Positions 58,640-64,000 of a DNA stretch of 64,000 nucleotides are shown here, in pieces. This DNA comes from Cylicocyclus nassatus (taxonomy: Eukaryota > Nematoda > Chromadorea > Rhabditida > Strongylidae): assembly GCA_958299035.1 (NCBI GenBank), contig CATQJL010000112.1:55471140-55535139 (forward strand). The letters are read 5' to 3'. The notes below the pieces were generated by a model that was given only the letters and a program-made list of their open reading frames with translations, was not told where the DNA came from and searched no databases. Position 1 is the first letter of the stretch. The number at the start of each line of letters is the position of its first letter. Made by a program: the position numbers and the translations under genes.

Positions 58640-58750
58640 GATATCTACAGTTATGACTTTGGAATCTGAAAATTCTCGGCGATGTCGACAAACTCGGCGA
58701 CTTGCTGACTTTGGCCAATTCGCCGACCTCGCCGAATTCGCCGAGTACAA
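58640..58750. repeat. Palindromic CTCGGCGAATTCGCCGAG-type repeat
   Basis: Reiterated CTCGGCGA and TTCGCCGA words form an imperfect palindrome just upstream of the exon at 58776. A similar block occurs at about 61115-61200, each preceded by TATGACTTTGGAAT-like sequence, so both belong to one family. Confidence 0.55.
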
Positions 58751-58775
58751 CTGCATGGCATTTTCATAATTGTAG

Positions 58776-59136
58776 AAAAGCTTACAGATTACTTCAGCAT
58801 AAAGATTTGGATGAAAAACTTCACACAAGGTTTATAGGTCATATGCTAGCAGCAGAGAGAAGATTTTTGTTTTACCAATTTATTAGTCTCGACTGTGCGA
58901 GCGATGCTTATTCAGACTGCATGTGGGAGGCTACAAAAAATATGGCGTATTCAGGTGCGAGAGAGGTGCCTAACGTGATTTTTGGAGGAATAATGGAGCA
59001 GCTTTGGAGGAGCCGATCTTACGGTCTGAGCATGCATGTTGGGGAGCTAATAACTGCGAATATTACAGATATGGGGCTGGGGTCTGTTCTATTGGACAGA
59101 TCTTTGAAAATATGGTTTCTAGAAAGAAGGCCGTAA
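58776..59136 (+). CDS. Terminal exon of an unrecognised plus-strand gene
   Basis: After an acceptor AATTGTAG (alternatively GCTTACAG at 58787) the frame runs about 120 codons to TAA at 59134. It contains DEKLHTRFIGHMLAAERRFL, SDCMWEATKNMAYSG, NVIFGGIMEQLWRSRSYG and LLDRSLKIWFLERRP. The composition is that of a folded soluble protein. An AATAAA signal follows 16 nt after the stop, as is usual for short nematode 3-prime ends. Upstream exons are not identified because repeats occupy 57986-58750. I do not recognise the family. Confidence 0.55.
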
Positions 59137-59151
59137 GAAGAACAAATTTCC

Positions 59152-59157
59152 AATAAA
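59152..59157 (+). terminator. Polyadenylation signal AATAAA
   Basis: Canonical hexamer 16 nt downstream of the stop codon of the exon ending at 59136. Confidence 0.6.
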
Positions 59158-59159
59158 AG

Positions 59160-60480
59160 TGCCTAATTGACAGCCGAACTTGAGAAATCTGTCAATAAGG
59201 GTGAGTTTGCGCCCTTATATCTCTGCAAGTTGTAGGTTTGTGGTAATCTCATGTGGCCACTGACATGTACTTTTGGTAGCTCTATTTTTCTAGAAGTAGC
59301 TCGTGTTCATAGCTCCAGCGTAGGAAGCGCTATATAAAGGCGATGACGCTTATTCTGAATTTCATCTCCGTAGAGAGTAGGGATGTTGAGCTAGGATAGC
59401 GTGTTTCATTTTGCATTCGAGGGGTACATGACATAGAATTCGGAGAAAATCCAGGGGAGCCGTTTGTGAGAGGCCATCTACAAAACTTCCAGGACGTTTT
59501 TTTCAAGTCTGCCCGCGCGATTTTTTCTCTTTCTCTTCCCTCAATTTTCCCCTCTCTTTATTACTGGAACGCTGTGGCAGTTACCCGGTGGCCATCTGGA
59601 CCTGGTTAGGCGGCTGAAAGCGGCTAGAAAGGGGGGTAAATAGGATTAGAAAAACGCAATTTTCGCTTAATTTCTTCTTATTTTTCCTTTTCTTGATTTT
59701 GATCGTAGTGCAAAGTAGAAAGTGGGCGAGCTTGTTTGGAGGAGTTGTAGTTGTATAAAAGCGCTGAAAGTGAGCCTATTTTACACTTTTCCGATTTTTT
59801 CGCTCATTTTTTCGGTTGGAGTGCACGTAAGCGGGTCGAGAAGGGAAGGGGTGGATCTTCACTTGAAGGTGTTTTGAGTGAAGTGAGCGGGGCTTTGATT
59901 GGTGGATTAGCGGCAGTGATTGAGAGATGGTAGTGCTAACAATGGGTAAACTGTGGCTGTTGAGGGATGAATGGGCGTGGCTTGTAGTTGAGTGGGCGGA
60001 GTCTTGGGAAATGGGCGAAGCTTAAAAAGGTGGGTAGAACTTGGGGTTCAATATTAAGGTTGTGAATCTCAAAACTTGGCAATTAAAATCGAGATTTTTG
60101 AGGTTGCGAAAACTTCAAGTTCTCCAAATCTTCAATTCTATCAATTTTAAAGGTTTCGCAACCCGTCGATTTCATCGACTTTGGAGGTTTCGCAACTTCT
60201 AGAATATCGATTTTATGATTTTTAGCTGTGAATTGTAAGCCCGCCCATTGAGTTGTCACTATATACCCAATATATGGGTGGAAAGTCACTTAGTTTTGAT
60301 CTGAGGTCTTCACTTATGTTCTGCGAACGGGATTTTGTTAGGGGGCAACCCATTACTTTATGTAGAAAGAGCTAAGATGAACATCATTCGACACAAGAGC
60401 TTCGCGAGTTTCTTGGCAGCTAAACATGAAAAGTTTTTTTTGAAGTGAAGGCGAAAATGGCTAGCAAACTTTGTTACAAC
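59160..60480. other. Stretch without a confident gene
   Basis: 59500-59900 has pyrimidine-rich then GC-richer DNA with a 60-codon frame (59751-59933) lacking support. 60070-60200 shows repeated GGTTTCGCAAC phrases interleaved with TCGATTTT. Confidence 0.35.
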
Positions 60481-61220
60481 CAAAATTTACCTAAAATTTA
60501 GCCACCGTTAGACCTACAGAATGAAGCTATCATGGGCAGCAGATGTGTTTGTTGCAATCAGCAGATTGGATAAACTCTATGCTCAATTTTTCTAAGAAGA
60601 TGGCGCCATTTGTTTCTCGATTTTCGCTCTTAACCTCGCCACTGGTTTTGGCTAAAATATTGATAATCTTGAATTGACCCGAAGCTCCACTCACTGTAGT
60701 TTTCAAACCCACTGTTAATGAAAACCCGTTATTTCGCGCTAAGAGGTTACAGTGAAGTTTCAAATGGAAAAAATTTATTGAACCACGCAAGGTTGAAAAT
60801 TCGTTGCACTTCTCATCCGTCTATCAAAAAACTTGCTTGCGCGTTTTTGTAAATTAAAATCTCTTTAGAGAACGCTATTAGGCCGTGATTAGCATAGGCC
60901 CTTATCTGCACTGTTCGTTAAATTATGAGGTTACAAACTCTCGTTCTCATGAATTTTCTCCCGGATTTGAGAATCTTGTATTTTGTGGGATTCTTATCCC
61001 TAAAATGTGTCACCAGCAGCAAAACAATGTAAAAATTGTTGACAGCACATTGAGTGATCCATTTGAGCGGAAATTTGAAGATTTACATCATACATGCAGT
61101 CAAACAGTCATGACTTTGGAATGTGGAAATTCTCGGCGATGTCGGCGAATTCGGTGATTTGCGTTTTTCGCCGACTTTGCCGAATTCGCCGAGAATTTTT
61201 ACATTCCACTGTCACAACTG
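60480..61220. repeat. Diverged relative of the centre of the 20.4-23.8 kb foldback
   Basis: AATGAAGCTATC...GCAGATGTGTTTG...ATCAGCAGATTGGATAA parallels 22351-22420, and AAACTTGCTTGCGCG parallels 22670. It ends in the CTCGGCGA palindrome family. No intact frame. Confidence 0.45.
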
Positions 61221-61410
61221 TAAACTTGTGTAGAATAGATTCATGTAAAAATTTTCAAAAACTTATGTGAAATGGAAGTTTTGCTTATCACAGGTGGGCA
61301 TTAGGTGGGACATTGACCACCTAAATTGAAAAAGTCTAGCACGCTCTTAATTGAGTTTTTCCTAATTTTTTTACACACTTTGTTCCTTAGTCTCACTGCG
61401 CGTACACAAA

Positions 61411-61441
61411 CCAAATTTTCATTTTCATTTTCATTTTCATT
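61411..61441. repeat. (CATTTT)n microsatellite
   Basis: Five tandem CATTTT units. 61220-61410 and 61442-62170 hold nothing I can identify. Confidence 0.85.
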
Positions 61442-62171
61442 TGTACGCTCAAGGCGTTCCAATACAAAGGAAAAAACACAAAACACAAATCGAGAAGTTA
61501 GTAATACAGCGGAATAAGCAATAAACGAATGCAGACATCATCATATCAATCCGAGTCTAATCCTAGTCAGACTAATGTAAGAAAGATGAAACGGCTTGCA
61601 CTGAATATGTTGATAGGCTAATAACTAGATATGTATAAATATGTAGGCATTGATAGGCATTGATACTCATAACTCCAAAAGTTATAACTCCAAGGAGATG
61701 ACCCATGCCCCCTCGTTGCCAGCGGAGCGATCTTTGTATTAAATCTTAAAGGAAACCGACAGCTTATCAGGCGGGTCTACTGGCACAGGTATATTACTCT
61801 GTTAAACCAGCAAGCTGTACGATTGAATACTGGATAGCTGAGCGAAAAAGACTCGGACTAAGATGATGATGAGAGACTGGTTAGTAACTAGAAGAAAACG
61901 AGTAGACCGAAATTACAAGTATGACGTAACGTGAGGAGACACACGAAAGACGTCAAAGCCATAATTTATAGCCATAATTGAAAAGCGAACCATCATAAGA
62001 CCAAAGAGCACCTGAGATGGCAGATTTTAAAGATGAAAATTGGAAGAAAATGTGCTAGAACACAAAGCCTATATCGGAGATCCATCCATAAACACAGTCG
62101 TATACAATATCCCAAGCAAATAAATTAAGTCCAGCATCTCTGATCAAAAAGGCTATGACCGTCAGGCAACG

Positions 62172-64000
62172 CTAATCATTTTCAGCGATACTTGACAAGT
62201 CAAGTCTTTTTAGTGTACTCCTGAAAATATGGCTACTATCTGCACTAGTGGTATCAACAGGGAGACGCGAAAGCCACCTAGCTCCCCTACAAAACACATT
62301 ATTGAACATCAGTAGGTATTTTCTGCGTCGGATTCTTGGATATTGCAGGTTAAAAGAACCAGACCTTTCACTAGTAGGAACAAAAATCCAGTACTTGCTA
62401 GCTTTTAGTTTGTTCTTTCTCCTTAGAACTCGAAAGCAGAATACAAGGTCCGAAAATACCCGCCGATGTGTTAAAGACTCCATATGAAGCTTCTTAAGAC
62501 GGTCGTGGTATTCAGGTGGGGCAACTCTGGGTGATACGCGTCTGTACAGCAACCTCGTAAAAAATTATTAAACCTTTTCTACTCTACGCATATCTTTTTT
62601 GCGGAAGGGAGACCAGATCTGAAAACAGTATTCCAGGTGAGGGAGAACAAACGCTTTATAGAGCAATATCAGTATCCTTGGGGATTTGGTACTAGTATTT
62701 CGAAAAAGCATGAAAAGCGAAGAATACGCTTTCTTGATTGTCATATCGACTTGCTTAGTGAAGCTAAGGTTTGTATCAATCAAGACGCCCAGATCTCTAA
62801 CAGCATCACATCCTTTCAATGTAGTGCCTTTGATGTGATAGGAGATTGTAGAAGCATTTCCAAGATGAAACGTTGAGCATTTGTCGAGGTTCAACGCTAG
62901 ATCCCAGCTATCACACCACTTGATCAATTTATCAAGAGAAGTTTGCAGTGCCAGCTGAACTTCTGGGGCTTTCTCTTCATCATATGCTCCATAAATTTTT
63001 ATATCATCAGCATAATTTTTACTTGTATGCTAGGAAAGGTTTTCAAAACAGATGGTAGATCGAGGGTATAAATCAGGAAGAAAAAGGCTAAAACACCCCC
63101 TGAAGGACACCACTAGTGCAGAGGTACTTTTTGGAATAATGATGTCCAACTCTAACAGTCATATGTCGATCATACAGATAAGATGTAAACCAGAAAGCAG
63201 ATTACCTCCGATTCCGATTTTGCTTAATTTACTCAGTAAATTAGGATGGCAAACTTAATCAAATGCCTTAGTAAGGTCAACGTAAATAATGTCAACAGAT
63301 TTGCCCTCTTTGAATGCCAAGCTCCAATCGAACACACTGTCAACCAAATTGGTGGTGGTGGAAGGTTCAAAAATCCATGCTGTTCATCGGGGATTAGACC
63401 CGAGTTATTGAGCCAATTAATTAATTTACCTCGTATAATTCTTTCCATGATTTTGACAGGGGTAGGCAGTAAACTGATGGGGCGAAAATTGGTGAGAAAA
63501 AGCGCTCCATCAACTTTAGGTATGGCTGTAACCAAGGCTTCTTTCCACATAGGCGGAACTTCTCCCAACATCATAGATATATTGAAAATGTGTGCGAGTG
63601 GATCCGCAAGCGATGACGCGCTCAAGTACACAATTTGCGGTATACCATCAAAAGTCTCCGTGAGGGAGGGCTTGAGTTTTCTAAGGAAGTTGTACACACT
63701 AGATGGATGAAAGTAAACGTCAACACAGCTATGAGTTGGCGCCACGTTAACATTCATCGAAGTAGTGTATTTAACATAATTACTAACAGGAAAATAGACA
63801 CTAGCAAAGTAAGTACCAAGGGCTTCGGCTTTATCAGTATCACTAATGTACGCACCGTGGCATCTTTAAGAATAGAAAGTTTAGCAGTAGGTTTCATTTT
63901 TTTCTCAAATACAGAAAAAGGTGTCTCTGGATGAAGTCTTAGCAGCAAGTTTCTTTTCACGATAGGCTGTGAATTTTTTTAAATGATCATTACTTATAAT
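62172..64000 (-). pseudogene. CR1/Jockey-like LINE reverse transcriptase, decayed, runs off the window
   Basis: Read leftward: 63757-63233 has PSLTETFDGIPQIVYLSASS, ALVTAIPKVDGALFLTNFRP and GLIPDEQHGF (fingers and first palm motifs). Around 63030 the catalytic box YADDIKIYG appears, followed by IKWCDSWDLALNLDKCSTFH, VRDLGVLIDTNLSF and LPHLEYCFQIWSP. The frame stops at two in-frame TAA codons near 62563-62568 and then resumes (FFTRLLYRRVSP...) to the natural end at 62172. Further frameshifts lie at 63235-63330. The endonuclease half lies beyond 64000. Nematode CR1-type elements have this order of motifs. Confidence 0.75.

Overview
The window is eukaryotic and looks like a parasitic clade V (strongylid or hookworm-like) nematode. 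The evidence is short introns (about 45-110 bp when free of insertions), strong TTTCAG-type acceptors, possible trans-splice acceptors just upstream of start codons, an AT-rich background, an enoyl-CoA hydratase of nematode type, and RTE and CR1-like retrotransposons. No operon, rRNA, tRNA or CRISPR array was seen. Species cannot be fixed from the sequence alone.

Most of the window is mobile DNA. Identified families: a nearly complete RTE-clade LINE (3.4-6.7 kb, minus); a decayed CR1/Jockey-like LINE running off the right edge (62.2-64.0 kb, minus); several mariner-type TIR elements with TA duplications (9.75, 13.6, 17.5, 26.9, 32.3 kb); hAT-like non-autonomous elements with 8-bp duplications (two equal-length 1789-bp copies at 37.0 and 54.0 kb, and a longer relative at 26.5-29.3 kb that contains gene-like sequence); TTAA-duplicating elements with AGGCAGC termini (0.5, 16.7, 30.2, 30.6, 44.1 kb); Harbinger-like elements with 3-bp duplications (16.4, 49.5, 53.6, 58.0 kb); large foldback elements (20.4-23.8, 35.1-36.4, 36.4-41.0, 49.1-50.9 kb); a CTAG-ended repeat family (2.6, 8.3, 24.0, 33.4 kb); a broken Tc1/mariner transposase (43.8-45.2 kb); and a MULE-like transposase remnant (46.4-47.0 kb). 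Many are nested, so relative insertion order can be read.

Host genes are islands between these. On the minus strand, 13.0-16.4 kb holds twelve phase-compatible exons of a protein I do not recognise, with a duplicated module; more possible exons lie at 18.5-19.1 kb beyond a mariner-filled intron. At 24.7-25.3 kb (minus) is a two-exon gene for a 156-residue basic protein of unknown function. At 31.7-34.7 kb (plus) is a short-chain enoyl-CoA hydratase (mitochondrial beta-oxidation; ech-6/ECHS1 type) with a GC-AG intron swollen by transposons and an apparently missing microexon. At 56.5-56.8 kb (plus) is a two-exon gene for an 80-residue secreted, lysine-rich peptide. The last exon of another unknown plus-strand gene, followed by a polyadenylation signal, is at 58.8-59.1 kb.

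The host genes show no shared pathway. The best candidates for something undescribed are the repeat-module gene, the cationic secreted peptide, and the hAT-like element carrying a gene fragment.
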